DNA of 64,000 nucleotides, taken from contig JACJXX010000001.1 of assembly GCA_020636435.1 (NCBI GenBank), positions 3,985,001 to 4,049,000 on the forward strand, written 5' to 3'. The notes below the pieces were generated by a model. The model worked only from the letters and a program-made list of their open reading frames with translations, made no database searches and had not been told where the DNA came from. This DNA comes from Lewinellaceae bacterium. Lineage in GTDB: Bacteria; Bacteroidota; Bacteroidia; Chitinophagales; Saprospiraceae. Numbering within the stretch: the first letter of the stretch is position 1; every line of letters starts with the position of its first letter. Made by a program: the position numbers and the translations under genes. Shown here in pieces: positions 46,858 through 56,554 of the stretch.

Positions 46858-48021
46858 ATGCAATTCGATAAATCAGATGCGCTCTTTACCTCCCGGCGGG
46901 AAATAACCTTCATTGGCCACTGCAGTGTCTCCCCACTTTACAGCAAAGCGGCGGATATAGCGGTGGAATTGCTCCGCGCCCATCAGCAACGAGGCGGAGC
47001 TCCAATATTGGAGGCTTATATGGAACAGTTGAACGAGCTCAAACTCTACGCCGCTACCCTGCTCCGCACCCGGCCGGAAAATATAGCCTCGGTCAAAAAC
47101 ACCTCCGATGCGCTGTCGATGGCAGCCAATGGCTATCCCTTTGAAGCGGGAGATGAGATCATTTCTTTTGTCCAGGAATACCCGGCCAACTTTCACCCCT
47201 GGCGGCTGCAGGAACTCACCCGGGGCGTAAAACTGAAGCTGCTTTCCAACCGGCCGGCGCGGGAAGACATCCCCCCTTCCGCGATCGGCGGCTGGAGCAT
47301 GGAGGAACTGGAAAGCCTGATCACCCCGAGAACCAAAGTCATCGCCCTCAGCCACGTTCAGTTCACCAGCGGGTATGCTGCCGACCTCCAGCCGCTGGGG
47401 CAGCTCTGCAAAGAGCGCGGCATCGACCTGGTGATCGACGCTGCCCAGAGCCTGGGCGTCCAACCCATCTTTCCGGAGGAGATGAACATCGCTGCCCTGG
47501 CCTCCGCCGGCTGGAAGTGGCTGCTGGGGCCCATTGGCACCGGCCTATTCTACACCTCTCCGGCCTTTCGCGATAAGCTGCGCCCCGTGCAGGTGGGGGC
47601 CGAAACCATGGTTCAGGAGTTCGACTTCATGAATTTGGACTGGAACCCCAACCCCACCGCCCGCCGTTTCGAATTCAGCACTTCCCCCATTTACCTGGTG
47701 GCGGCCCTGGCTGCCTGCATCCGCGAAGTGCATGCCCGTTACGGGGCCGAAGCCATGTTCCGGGAGGCCATTCGCCTGCAGGATTTCTTTCTGGACAAGC
47801 TGAAAAACCCCGCCTTCAAGCCTCTCCTGTTCGAACCGAAACACCGGTCGGGCATCCTTTCCATCTATTGTGAAAACCTGGAGGAGGTGAAACACCACCT
47901 GGCGGAAAGCAATATCGTCTGCGCGCCTCGCAGCGGCATGCTGCGGGTGGCCCCTCATTTTTACAATACCGAAGAGGACATGGAACGGCTGGCGGAGGCA
48001 TTGAATGGGGTTTCATTTTAA
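46858..48021 (+). CDS. class V PLP-dependent aminotransferase
   Basis: 387 residues. PLP-fold landmarks: D194 in DLVIDAAQSLG (pyridine nitrogen partner), Schiff-base lysine K220 in ASAGWKWLLGPIG, cofactor-phosphate region around SVKNTSDALSMAA and ALSHVQFTSGYAADL. It resembles cysteine desulfurase/kynureninase-like or isopenicillin-N epimerase-like class V enzymes, without the SufS active-site Cys loop that I can identify. Substrate unknown. It follows the NamZ-like gene by 39 bp and is likely co-transcribed. Confidence 0.82.
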   Translation: MQFDKSDALFTSRREITFIGHCSVSPLYSKAADIAVELLRAHQQRGGAPILEAYMEQLNELKLYAATLLRTRPENIASVKNTSDALSMAANGYPFEAGDEIISFVQEYPANFHPWRLQELTRGVKLKLLSNRPAREDIPPSAIGGWSMEELESLITPRTKVIALSHVQFTSGYAADLQPLGQLCKERGIDLVIDAAQSLGVQPIFPEEMNIAALASAGWKWLLGPIGTGLFYTSPAFRDKLRPVQVGAETMVQEFDFMNLDWNPNPTARRFEFSTSPIYLVAALAACIREVHARYGAEAMFREAIRLQDFFLDKLKNPAFKPLLFEPKHRSGILSIYCENLEEVKHHLAESNIVCAPRSGMLRVAPHFYNTEEDMERLAEALNGVSF

Positions 48022-48132
48022 AGATGATGCCTGTTTTTGGTGATTCAGCTAAAACCAAATGGCAGGATTAACTCAGTTATTTGCTATTTTACAGCACAAT
48101 ATCCGTACATATAACCCAAAACGACTCGACTC

Positions 48133-49431
48133 ATGCGGCCAACCCTTACTTTCTTTCTGAGCTTTATGATCGCCGGCTTCCTCTCCGCCCAATCGCTCAC
48201 CGTTCCAACCTTCCAGAACGAAGTGCACCTCGGAGGCGCAGGCTCGGCCACCGGCACGTTCCACTTTCCGGACGATGTCTCTTCCTACAATCAGGTGCTG
48301 ATGCACATCGACCTGAACTGCGCGCCCGGGGTGGGCTGCGACCCTTACGACCGCCTGTCGCGCATCTTCGCCCGCAAGGACGGGAGCGAATGGGAGATCG
48401 GCCGCTATGTGACTCCCTTTGGCATCGGCAGTTGCGGGTGGACGATTGACGTGAGCGCCTATCGGGAGATTCTCAGCGGGGAGGTGGAACTGCATTCCAC
48501 CATAGAAACCTATTCGAACGGCTGGTCGCTGAACCTGGATTTCGAATTTATCGAGGGGGAGCAGGACTTTCAATACATAACCGTGAGCAACCTCTGGCAC
48601 GGATGGGACGATGGCCTGCAGCGCAGCTACGGCAATTTCAAAATAGGAGATACCCTCTGGTTTAAGGACAACCTGCCGGAGCGGGAAACACTCATCCCCG
48701 CCAACGCCGAAAAGATAATGATCCGCGTGTACAATACTGGCCACGGGCAGGGCAATACCAATAACGCCGCCGAATTCTACGAGGTGACGCATGCCCTTCG
48801 GGTGAACGGAGAACAAGCATTCGAGCACCATCTCTGGAAGGACGACTGCGGGCAGAATCCCTGCTCGCCGCAAAACGGCACCTGGTTGTACCCCCGGGCC
48901 GGCTGGTGCCCCGGACAGGATGTGAAGCCGGCGGATTTTGACGTGTCCAGCCGGATCACTCCGGGCCAGCCCGCCCGCTTCGACTACGTGCTGCAACCTT
49001 ACCTCAACCGCTGCAGCCCGCTGTATCCCAACTGCAGCCCGGCCTCCGATTGTGCTTTCGGCAACCAGGTCAGTTGCAATTTTGATGGCAACCTGCACAC
49101 CGAGCCGCGTTACGTGATGGCCATCCAACTCATAGTTATGAGCAACACCCCGCTGACCAGTGTGGAGGAGCCAGATGTGGAAAGGCAGATCAGCCTGTAC
49201 CCTAATCCTTCCTCCGGGACTTTCCGGCTGGGCCTCGAAGGCCCGGTATCGGGGAACGCTACACTGTCTGTGTACAATATTAATGGCCGCCAGGTGTATG
49301 CTGAACAAATGAAGGGCCATGGGCTGAACGGCCATGATCTCGAACTCGGCCATTTGCCGGAAGGCGCCTATTTCCTGGAGTTGGATGCCGAAAGCGGGCG
49401 GCTGTATCAGAAGCTGCTCATCCAACGATAG
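48133..49431 (+). CDS. secreted peptide-N-glycosidase F-like enzyme with T9SS tail
   Basis: 432 residues. Signal peptide (MRPTLTFFLSFMIAGFLSAQ), then a PNGase F N-terminal domain (about 25-165: FPDDVSSYNQVLMHIDLNC, CDPYDRLSRIFARKDGSEWE, GWTIDVSAYREILSGEVEL) and C-terminal domain (about 185-340: YNTGHGQGNTNNAAEF, HLWKDDCGQNPCSPQNGTW, YPRAGWCPGQDVKP). The last about 80 residues are a type A T9SS sorting domain (ISLYPNPSSGTFRLGL). PNGase F enzymes cleave the amide bond of N-linked glycans. The next genes encode a LamG protein and a SusC/SusD pair, so this likely starts a locus that releases and imports glycans or glycopeptides from eukaryotic glycoproteins. Confidence 0.88.
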   Translation: MRPTLTFFLSFMIAGFLSAQSLTVPTFQNEVHLGGAGSATGTFHFPDDVSSYNQVLMHIDLNCAPGVGCDPYDRLSRIFARKDGSEWEIGRYVTPFGIGSCGWTIDVSAYREILSGEVELHSTIETYSNGWSLNLDFEFIEGEQDFQYITVSNLWHGWDDGLQRSYGNFKIGDTLWFKDNLPERETLIPANAEKIMIRVYNTGHGQGNTNNAAEFYEVTHALRVNGEQAFEHHLWKDDCGQNPCSPQNGTWLYPRAGWCPGQDVKPADFDVSSRITPGQPARFDYVLQPYLNRCSPLYPNCSPASDCAFGNQVSCNFDGNLHTEPRYVMAIQLIVMSNTPLTSVEEPDVERQISLYPNPSSGTFRLGLEGPVSGNATLSVYNINGRQVYAEQMKGHGLNGHDLELGHLPEGAYFLELDAESGRLYQKLLIQR

Positions 49432-49458
49432 AGGTTTAACCAAATAAAACCATATAAC

Positions 49459-50991
49459 ATGAAGCGATTCTTCTACTCCTTATTCCTCCTCCTTTCTTTT
49501 GCAGGTTTGGAAACCCTCAGCGCCCAGGCGCCGGGAGGCAAGATGTACTTTGCCGACGTGTCGGTATTCAACAACCCCGGCCCGGCGCAGGGCATTGTCC
49601 GCTTTTTCCGTTGCGGCAACGCCCCCTCCGTCAACATTACGGATGAGATCACCATGGAAACCTGGGTGAAGCTCGCCATTCCGACCGACAACCAGAAAAT
49701 AATGGGCAAGGTGGATGCCGACGGCGGCGCCAATTTCAACGACGGCTACATGTTGGGCATCAACAGCTCCCGGCTCAACCCGGAAATCTGGGCGCCGGCC
49801 AACCAGTCTTTCCAGGAAGGCTTTATGCCGCCTGTTTCCAGCTGGCATCACGTAGCCGTCACCTACAAGGCAGGCGGTATGTACCGGGGTTATGTAGACG
49901 GCGCGATGGTGCACGAGCAGGCGGCGGCCGGCCAGATCGTCAATGACAATTCCGACCTGATCGTGGGCATTTCCCCCTGGGACCCCCGCTTCTTCATGAC
50001 CTTCGGCAGCCTCGACGAGGTGCGCATCTGGGATGTGGTCCGGACGCCGGAAGAGATTCGCGAGAATATGTTCAAAAACCTGAACGGCGACGAACCGGGC
50101 CTGGTACTCTATCTGAATATGGACAACGACGACGGCACGGAGATCATCGAAGACCTTTCCAGCCAGCAAAACCACTGCCTGAAAGAAGGGATGGACGAAA
50201 CCAACATCCTCTCCTCCACCTGCCCCCTGGGCAATGCCGTCACCCAAGGCCAGCAAGGCCTGTCCGGCATCTGGTTTGCCAGCGACCCCTTCCTGCAGGA
50301 TCCTCGTACCGTAACAACGGACAACGGGCTCAGCCTTTCCTCCTTTTTCATCGGGCAGGACAGCTCCGCTTTCGTTGTCTGGGGGCACAACGGGGCAACC
50401 GGGACGAGCACGGATGCCTTGCCCGCCAGCGCGCCGGCCAATGCCCGGCGCACCGCCCGTGCCTGGCATGCCACCGTCTTTGGCGAGATCACGCCCACCC
50501 TTGCCTTCAACCTGGCGGATGCTGCCGGCGGCGGAGCTGCCTTGCCCAACGACAAGCCGGCCGGCCACTATACCCTGCTGCAGCGCAATGACGAGGGCGA
50601 GGCGTTCCGCGCCGTTGCCCAGGCCTCGGCCATCAGCGGCGACGATGTTGTTTTTGAGTTTTATCCGGTAGAGGAAAAGTTCTATGCCCTGGCAGTTGGC
50701 GACGACCCCTTCGATCTGACCGGCTTGCGTTCTCCGGACAAAAATGATCTGATGGCGAAGGTTTTCCCCAATCCCAGCAGCGGAAGTTTTACGCTGGCGG
50801 TGCAGTTGCCGGCGCCGCAGGAAGTCCACGTACGGTGGTTTAACCAACTGGGAGAGGAGGTTTTTGCTCATACTTCCGGTGCGTTGGAGCGGGTTTTCCA
50901 TTTCGGGCCCGGGCTTCCGAATGGGGTATACCTCCTTCGGGTTCAGGCCGGAGAAGCTACGTTCAGCGAACGGATGGTGGTGCAGCGATAA
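49459..50991 (+). CDS. secreted LamG-like (concanavalin-type) protein with T9SS tail
   Basis: 510 residues. Signal peptide (to about residue 23, LETLSAQ). A LamG/jelly-roll domain at about 45-225 (ITDEITMETWVKLAIPTDNQ, WHHVAVTYKAGGMYRGYVDG, IVGISPWDPRFFMTFGSLDE, VRIWDVVRTPEEIRENMF). A less defined beta-rich region follows and then a T9SS sorting domain (MAKVFPNPSSGSFTLAVQ). LamG-like folds bind glycans or act as carbohydrate-associated modules. It lies 27 bp after the PNGase F-like gene and 10 bp before the SusC start, so it belongs to the same operon; likely surface glycan capture. Confidence 0.85.
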   Translation: MKRFFYSLFLLLSFAGLETLSAQAPGGKMYFADVSVFNNPGPAQGIVRFFRCGNAPSVNITDEITMETWVKLAIPTDNQKIMGKVDADGGANFNDGYMLGINSSRLNPEIWAPANQSFQEGFMPPVSSWHHVAVTYKAGGMYRGYVDGAMVHEQAAAGQIVNDNSDLIVGISPWDPRFFMTFGSLDEVRIWDVVRTPEEIRENMFKNLNGDEPGLVLYLNMDNDDGTEIIEDLSSQQNHCLKEGMDETNILSSTCPLGNAVTQGQQGLSGIWFASDPFLQDPRTVTTDNGLSLSSFFIGQDSSAFVVWGHNGATGTSTDALPASAPANARRTARAWHATVFGEITPTLAFNLADAAGGGAALPNDKPAGHYTLLQRNDEGEAFRAVAQASAISGDDVVFEFYPVEEKFYALAVGDDPFDLTGLRSPDKNDLMAKVFPNPSSGSFTLAVQLPAPQEVHVRWFNQLGEEVFAHTSGALERVFHFGPGLPNGVYLLRVQAGEATFSERMVVQR

Positions 50992-51001
50992 TTTTGAGAC
51001 A

Positions 51002-54000
51002 ATGGACATGAATCGGATAATACTGCTGGCCCTGGCTATCCTGCTGAGCCTGGTGGCACAGGCGCAGGTGAAAACCATAAGCGGCACGGTGGTAGATGCA
51101 AAAGATGCGCTGCCCCTGATTGGCGTCAACGTCGCTGTCAAGGGGCAGCAGAGAGGGGCTGTAACAGATAGCGATGGGAAATATGCACTGGAGGCCAGCG
51201 CTGGCGACAGCCTGCTGTTTTCTTACATCGGTTATTCCTCCCAGTCGATCGTTGTGGGTGGCGAAGACATCGTCGATGTAGTTCTGGCCGAGGAAGGGGC
51301 CCTGCTCGATCAGGTGGTCGTCACCGCTTTAAGTATCGAACGAGAGAAGGAAAAGGTGGGCTACAGCGTTAGCCAGGTGGATGCGCCGAGCCTGCTGCGC
51401 ACCCGGGAGCTGAACGTGGTCAATGCCTTATCCGGCAAGGTGGCGGGCCTGCAGGTGGATGCCGGGCCGGTGCCGGGCAGTTCTTCCAAGATCAACCTGC
51501 GGGGCATTCGTTTCATCAACCAGGACAACAGCCCGCTGATTATCGTCGACGGAATTCCCATCAATTCGGATATCGAGTCTTTCGAAGAGCAGGAGTTCTT
51601 CGGCCTGGGCGGACAGGATTTTGGAAACGGCCTGACCGAGCTCAACCCGGAAGACATCGAGAGCCTCTCCGTCCTGAAAGGCATCACGGCGGCGGCCCTC
51701 TATGGCTCGCGGGGCGCCAACGGGGTCATTATCGTGACCACCAAAAAGGGGCGGGCCACCAAAGGGCTGGGCATTTCCCTGAACTCCTCTTTCCTGGTGG
51801 ACGAACCCTTCCGCTGGCGGGAGGTGCAGAGCGAATACGGCCAGGGAGAATCCGGCGCCTGGCTTCCCCTGGCGGACAACGGCGACGGCACCTTTCGGCG
51901 GCAGTTCGTCAACTTCTGGCAGTCGGGCAACAGCTGGGGGCCGCGCATGGAAGGGCAGCCGGTGAAATGGGACGACGGCCAGGTAAAACCTTACGAGCCG
52001 CTGCCCGGCAACTACCAGGACCCGGTGCAAAACGGCTACCAGTCGAACACTTCTCTGTACTTCTCCGGGGCGAGTGAATACATTCGCTTCCGGGGCGGCT
52101 TCAGCTATGCCAATACGGACCGCATTTTTCCCAACTCCAGCCTGGAGCGGCTGAGCCTGAAGGCCAAGACCAACGCCTACATATCCGATAATTTCAGCAT
52201 TGAAACCACCACCATTTTTTCCCAGAACGAAAACCGCAACCCGCCGGTGCTGGGCAACAGCGAACGCTCCTTCGGCAAAAACTGGCTCTACAACTGGAAC
52301 CGCAGCATGCGCCCCGACGTGCTGTCCAACTTCCGGCAGGGCCCCGATGGGCAGCAGTTTGTCAACATCGGCGTCCGGGGCTGGGAGTACTACAAAGAGG
52401 TGCTGGAAGACCGCATCTCGGACAAGACGGACCGCCTCATCGGCGGCTTTTCCCTGAAGTACGAGATCACCGACTGGCTGCGGTTCACCGCCCGGGCGGG
52501 GTTGGACTACCGGGTGCGGCAGCGGGAGTTTCGCATCGCCAAGAACGAGCCGGGCTCTTTCACCGGGCGCTACGATACCGGAAAAGGCATCCAGCAGCAG
52601 CTCAACCTGGAGGCCCTGCTTTCCTTTCACAAAAAGATCAGCCCGGCTTTTACGCTGGGGGCTTCCGTCGGCGCCAGCGAATGGGCGCAGAAGGACGAGT
52701 TCCTGAGTTTTTCCACTCAGAACAAGGGGCTCACCAAGGAAAACATCTTTCACGTATCGGCGGTAAACATCCAGTTGATCGACGAGTTTGGAGAGCTGGG
52801 CATCAGCCAGGACATCTACCGCAAGACCATCCGCTCTGCCTTCGGTTTCCTGGACCTGTCCTACAAGAACCAACTCAACCTGCAGCTCACCGGCCGCAAC
52901 GACTGGTCGTCGGCCCTGCCGCTCGACAACAATGATTATTTCTACCCCTCCGCCAACGCCAGCTGGCAGGCCTCCAATACGCTCCATCTTCCCTCTTTTA
53001 TAGAACGCCTGGTATTGCGGGCCTCCTGGGCCCAGGTGCGCACCGATGAAGCGCCCTACCTGCTGGACATCACCTACGCCGAGGGCAGCCGCCTGGGGCA
53101 GTACTCCGCCCTGCTGGCCGAACGAAACATCATCCCTCCGGCCGACCTGCAACCCTCCCAACTGGATGAGGCCGAACTGGGGCTGAATCTCCAGCTCTGG
53201 GATAACCGGGCGGGGCTCGACCTGACTTTGTACCGCTCCCGGGCTTCCCAGCAGAGCATCCTGGCGCCGGTGCCGCTCAGCTCGGGCTTCAGCTTTAAGC
53301 GTTTCAACACCGCCGAAATCCGAAATCAGGGGGTGGAGGCGGCTTTGTTGCTGAGCCCGGTGGCCCTGCCTGCTTTTGGTTGGGATGTCAACCTCAACTT
53401 TACCCTGAACCGCAATGAGGTGCTGAAGATCAGCGAGGGAGTAGACCGCGTTTCGCTGGGGCGCTTTGCCCCGGGCACGGAGTATGTCTGGGCGGAGGTG
53501 CAGGCCGTGGTGGGGCAGCCCTACGGAGTGATCCTGAACAACGATTATGTCTACAGTCCGGAGGGAGAGCCGGTCATCAACCCGGACGGAAGCTGGAAAC
53601 AGACGGAAACCATCGTGCCGGTTGGCAACATTCAACCCAATTTCCTGCTGGGGCTCACCAATACCTTCACGTACAAAGGCCTGCAACTGGCCTTCCTGCT
53701 GGACGGCAAGTTCGGCCAGGAAGCCTACTGGGGCACCAAAGACTGGGCCGAGCGCCTGGGGCAGGATCCCGCCACCCTGGCCGGCAGAGACGCCACGCAC
53801 GGCGGGCTGTCCTGGACGGACGCCAACGGCAACGAGCGGGACGACGGAGTGATCCTTCCCGGCGTCAAAGAGGTGTTCGACGCAGCGGGCAACGTGGTGG
53901 GCTACGAACCAAATGACATCGTCGTTTCCGCCAGGGAACGCTGGAGCGCTCAACCCCATGCAGCCAATGTACTAGACGGCTCTTTCTTCCGCCTGCGGGA

Positions 54001-54226
54001 GTTGTCGTTGAGCTATGCCCTTTCGGCGCGGCAGTTGGAGCGGTTGCCCTTCACCCGCCTTTCCATCTCCCTGATCGGGCGCAACCTTTTTTATGTGTAT
54101 TCGGCCCTGCCCGGCAACTACAACCCCGAAGCGGTGGTCTCGAAACAGGATGAAAAGCAGGGGATCGAATTCGGGGCGCTGCCGGCGATCAGAAGTTATG
54201 GGGTGAGTTTGGGGGTGGGGTTTTAG
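51002..54226 (+). CDS. SusC/RagA-family TonB-linked outer-membrane protein
   Basis: 1,074 residues from the ATG at 51002 (a second in-frame ATG at 51008). Signal peptide (ILLALAILLSLVAQAQ), CarboxypepD-like domain (KTISGTVVDAKDALPLIGVN, GKYALEASAGDSLLFSYIGY), plug (VNALSGKVAGLQVDAGPVPG, SSKINLRGIRFI, SPLIIVDGIPINSDIE, ESLSVLKGITAAALYGSRGA) and a long barrel with the terminal aromatic (VSLGVGF). SusC-type length and signatures. It pairs with the SusD homologue downstream to import a glycan or peptide. The 10-bp gap to the LamG gene indicates an operon. Confidence 0.92.
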   Translation: MDMNRIILLALAILLSLVAQAQVKTISGTVVDAKDALPLIGVNVAVKGQQRGAVTDSDGKYALEASAGDSLLFSYIGYSSQSIVVGGEDIVDVVLAEEGALLDQVVVTALSIEREKEKVGYSVSQVDAPSLLRTRELNVVNALSGKVAGLQVDAGPVPGSSSKINLRGIRFINQDNSPLIIVDGIPINSDIESFEEQEFFGLGGQDFGNGLTELNPEDIESLSVLKGITAAALYGSRGANGVIIVTTKKGRATKGLGISLNSSFLVDEPFRWREVQSEYGQGESGAWLPLADNGDGTFRRQFVNFWQSGNSWGPRMEGQPVKWDDGQVKPYEPLPGNYQDPVQNGYQSNTSLYFSGASEYIRFRGGFSYANTDRIFPNSSLERLSLKAKTNAYISDNFSIETTTIFSQNENRNPPVLGNSERSFGKNWLYNWNRSMRPDVLSNFRQGPDGQQFVNIGVRGWEYYKEVLEDRISDKTDRLIGGFSLKYEITDWLRFTARAGLDYRVRQREFRIAKNEPGSFTGRYDTGKGIQQQLNLEALLSFHKKISPAFTLGASVGASEWAQKDEFLSFSTQNKGLTKENIFHVSAVNIQLIDEFGELGISQDIYRKTIRSAFGFLDLSYKNQLNLQLTGRNDWSSALPLDNNDYFYPSANASWQASNTLHLPSFIERLVLRASWAQVRTDEAPYLLDITYAEGSRLGQYSALLAERNIIPPADLQPSQLDEAELGLNLQLWDNRAGLDLTLYRSRASQQSILAPVPLSSGFSFKRFNTAEIRNQGVEAALLLSPVALPAFGWDVNLNFTLNRNEVLKISEGVDRVSLGRFAPGTEYVWAEVQAVVGQPYGVILNNDYVYSPEGEPVINPDGSWKQTETIVPVGNIQPNFLLGLTNTFTYKGLQLAFLLDGKFGQEAYWGTKDWAERLGQDPATLAGRDATHGGLSWTDANGNERDDGVILPGVKEVFDAAGNVVGYEPNDIVVSARERWSAQPHAANVLDGSFFRLRELSLSYALSARQLERLPFTRLSISLIGRNLFYVYSALPGNYNPEAVVSKQDEKQGIEFGALPAIRSYGVSLGVGF

Positions 54227-54458
54227 AGGAGCTGAAGCAGGGCTGTATTGTTATATGGCTTTATTGCTCGATTGTTTTATTGCTATTAATAGTTGACGAT
54301 ACATGCATAAATATTGTTCCAAACCAATAATTCGAAGAATGCCTCCGTTCGCGTGCCCGTACGGGCGATGCGGCATAATTTGCCAGTCTCCAGACTGGCA
54401 TAAACGATCAAATATGTTTACGTGGTCAACCACGAAATGAGTTGGCACAAACCATCAG

Positions 54459-56051
54459 ATGAAACAAAAAATCCATACCCTAATCATTCTAATCCTACTG
54501 GCCTCGCCCGCCTGCGACCGCGGTTTCGAATCGCTGAACACCGACCCGGCCAACCCTTCGCAGACCACCGTCGACCGCCTCTTCGCGGGCTACCTGAGCC
54601 TGACGTTCTGGAACTACGACTACTGGGCGAACAACGCCAAAAACGGTTGGATGATCTGGACGCAGCAGATTTCTTCCACCAACAACCGGGGGCTGTCGGA
54701 ATTCCGGCAATCGGACCAGGGGCGGGACAATATGTGGAGCTTTCTCTATCAGAATATCTTTCAAACCTACCGCGCCATCGAGCAGGAGATGAACAACCAG
54801 CCGGCGGAGACGCAGGCCCGCAGCCGCTACAAAATGGCGGCAGCCCGGATACTGCTCTATTTCTACGCGGCCAAGGTGAGCGACCTGTACGGCGATATTC
54901 CCTTTTCCGAGGCGGGCCTGGGGCTGTCGGCGGACAACCCCATCCTGCGCCCGAAATTCGATACCCAGGAGAACATCTACCTGGCGATGCTGGAAGGCCT
55001 GCGCAGCATCGACGCCCTCTACGCCACCGATGACCCCGGACAATTTGACTTTCAAAATACCGAAGACGAAATCGATATCTACTACTTCAACGACTGGTCA
55101 AAATGGCGGCGCTTCGCCAACTCCCTGCGCCTGCGGCTGGCCATGCGGCTGACGGAAGTGCGCCCCGGCCTGGCGGAGCAGCACGCCAAAGAAATACTGG
55201 GCGGCGCCTTGCCCCTCATCGAATCGGCGGCCGATCATGCGGAGTGGACGAAAGCCACGCCGGGCTATGAAAACATCGGCCTGAACGACGCCCACCGCTT
55301 CGACGAGGCGCAGGGCATCAAATCGCGCGCCAGCCGGCGGATGTGGAACCAACTGTCCGACGGCCTGGACGATGCCGACATCTTCGACATCCGCGCCCGG
55401 ATTTTCTATTCCAGAAACGCTTTCAACCAGTGGGCGCCCATTCCCTCCTCTCCCCGGACACAGGAAGAGGAAAACATCCAGCCCGACCCTCTGTTCGACC
55501 CGGATATCCCCGCCCGGTACAGCATTCTTACCCCTCGTTTCATGGGGGGCCGCAGCACCCGCGAGCGCCACTTCCTCTCCTCCGAAACGGCTTTCCTGCG
55601 CGCCGAGGCCATCTGGCGCGGGTGGGTGGAGGGCGACGCCCGGGCCGCCTACGAAGAGGGCATCCGCCGGTCCGTCGACTGGTATGTCAAAGCCTGGAAC
55701 GAGGTGGCGCCCAGCAATATGCAGTTGGCACTGCCCACCGAAGAGGAAATACAGGCGCTGCTCAACCACCCCAAAGTGCAATGGGAAGAGGCCCGTGGCC
55801 TGGAGCTGATCCTCGCCCAAAAGTGGGTAGACTTCATGCTGGACCCGCTGGAGGCCTACTCCGAATGGCGGCGGACGGGGTTTCCGGCGCTGGAGGAGAC
55901 GGCCTCGGCTAATGGCGCGCCGATGGCGCCGCCGCGGCGGTTTGTTTTTCCGCAAAGCGAGGCGATTGACAATGCAGCGAATTATCAGGAAGCGGTGAGC
56001 AGGATGGGGGGGGATGAGGCGGATGGGAGGGTTTGGTGGGATGGGGGGTAG
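54459..56051 (+). CDS. SusD/RagB-family surface lipoprotein
   Basis: 530 residues. Lipobox LLASPAC (C19) after a hydrophobic stretch. The tetratricopeptide-like SusD fold is indicated by FQTYRAIEQEMNNQPAETQA, RYKMAAARILLYFYAAKVSD, LYGDIPFSEAGLG, WRRFANSLRLRLAMRLTEVR, FLSSETAFLRAEAIWRGWVE, ARGLELILAQKWVDFMLDPL, AYSEWRRTGFPAL. This is the SusD-like_2 type. It lies 233 bp after susC; the gap holds AT-rich sequence with short inverted repeats but no gene. It would form the lid over the SusC barrel and confer substrate specificity. Confidence 0.92.
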   Translation: MKQKIHTLIILILLASPACDRGFESLNTDPANPSQTTVDRLFAGYLSLTFWNYDYWANNAKNGWMIWTQQISSTNNRGLSEFRQSDQGRDNMWSFLYQNIFQTYRAIEQEMNNQPAETQARSRYKMAAARILLYFYAAKVSDLYGDIPFSEAGLGLSADNPILRPKFDTQENIYLAMLEGLRSIDALYATDDPGQFDFQNTEDEIDIYYFNDWSKWRRFANSLRLRLAMRLTEVRPGLAEQHAKEILGGALPLIESAADHAEWTKATPGYENIGLNDAHRFDEAQGIKSRASRRMWNQLSDGLDDADIFDIRARIFYSRNAFNQWAPIPSSPRTQEEENIQPDPLFDPDIPARYSILTPRFMGGRSTRERHFLSSETAFLRAEAIWRGWVEGDARAAYEEGIRRSVDWYVKAWNEVAPSNMQLALPTEEEIQALLNHPKVQWEEARGLELILAQKWVDFMLDPLEAYSEWRRTGFPALEETASANGAPMAPPRRFVFPQSEAIDNAANYQEAVSRMGGDEADGRVWWDGG

Positions 56052-56554
56052 GGTGTCAGGGGGTTGTGTTTCAGAGAGCAGTGTGTCGGTATATCATAGG
56101 CAGCCAACTCATCCAGAGAGAAGTCATCGGAAAGGGCGCCGAATAATTACCAGTCTTTTTTCCTTAGTTAGCATTATGGCGAACTGCCTCCAAGCACCTT
56201 CCATCTAAAAAAAATCACATTAGACATTGTTGTTAAGCTGGGACTTGTTTAAATTGTGTCGCCATAGGCGATGGCGGTGTGGGATGAAACCCGTTTGAGT
56301 ACGTCGGGCGGAGTGAACCGAAAACATTTGTAGCCAGATGAAAGCGTTCATTAATAGTGGTGAATGGAGGCGGCGGGGGCTAGTCTTTTAGCCCAAAGTG
56401 TGGCCTCCAAAGAAGCTCGTAGAGTAGATGGGATAGGTTAACACAAATAGGGGAAGGGGTTCTGTAATGTTTGAATACAAGTATAATTATATATTAAAAT
56501 GATAAATTGCCGGAAACTCTAACAAAGATTAATGAATTTTTAAAATTGAATTAC
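56052..56554. other. gene-free spacer with abrupt base-composition change
   Basis: The left part (to about 56,400) is GC-rich and carries CGCCATAGGCGATGGCGGTG-type hairpins and GGCGGAGTGAACCGAAAAC-like sequence of unknown nature. After about 56,470 the DNA becomes AT-rich and remains so through the following gene. I see no ORF, tRNA or transposon end that explains the junction. Confidence 0.5.

Noticed and set aside
51428..53959. 843-codon minus-strand frame inside the SusC gene
   Set aside because: Pure shadow of a GC-rich coding strand; the plus-strand product has complete SusC signatures. The same applies to long minus frames at 48073-49443 and 49480-51141.
56220..56420. Group II intron or mobile-element remnant
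   Set aside because: GTGAACCGAAAAC-like sequence is suggestive, but no reverse transcriptase, domain V hairpin or defined borders could be found.
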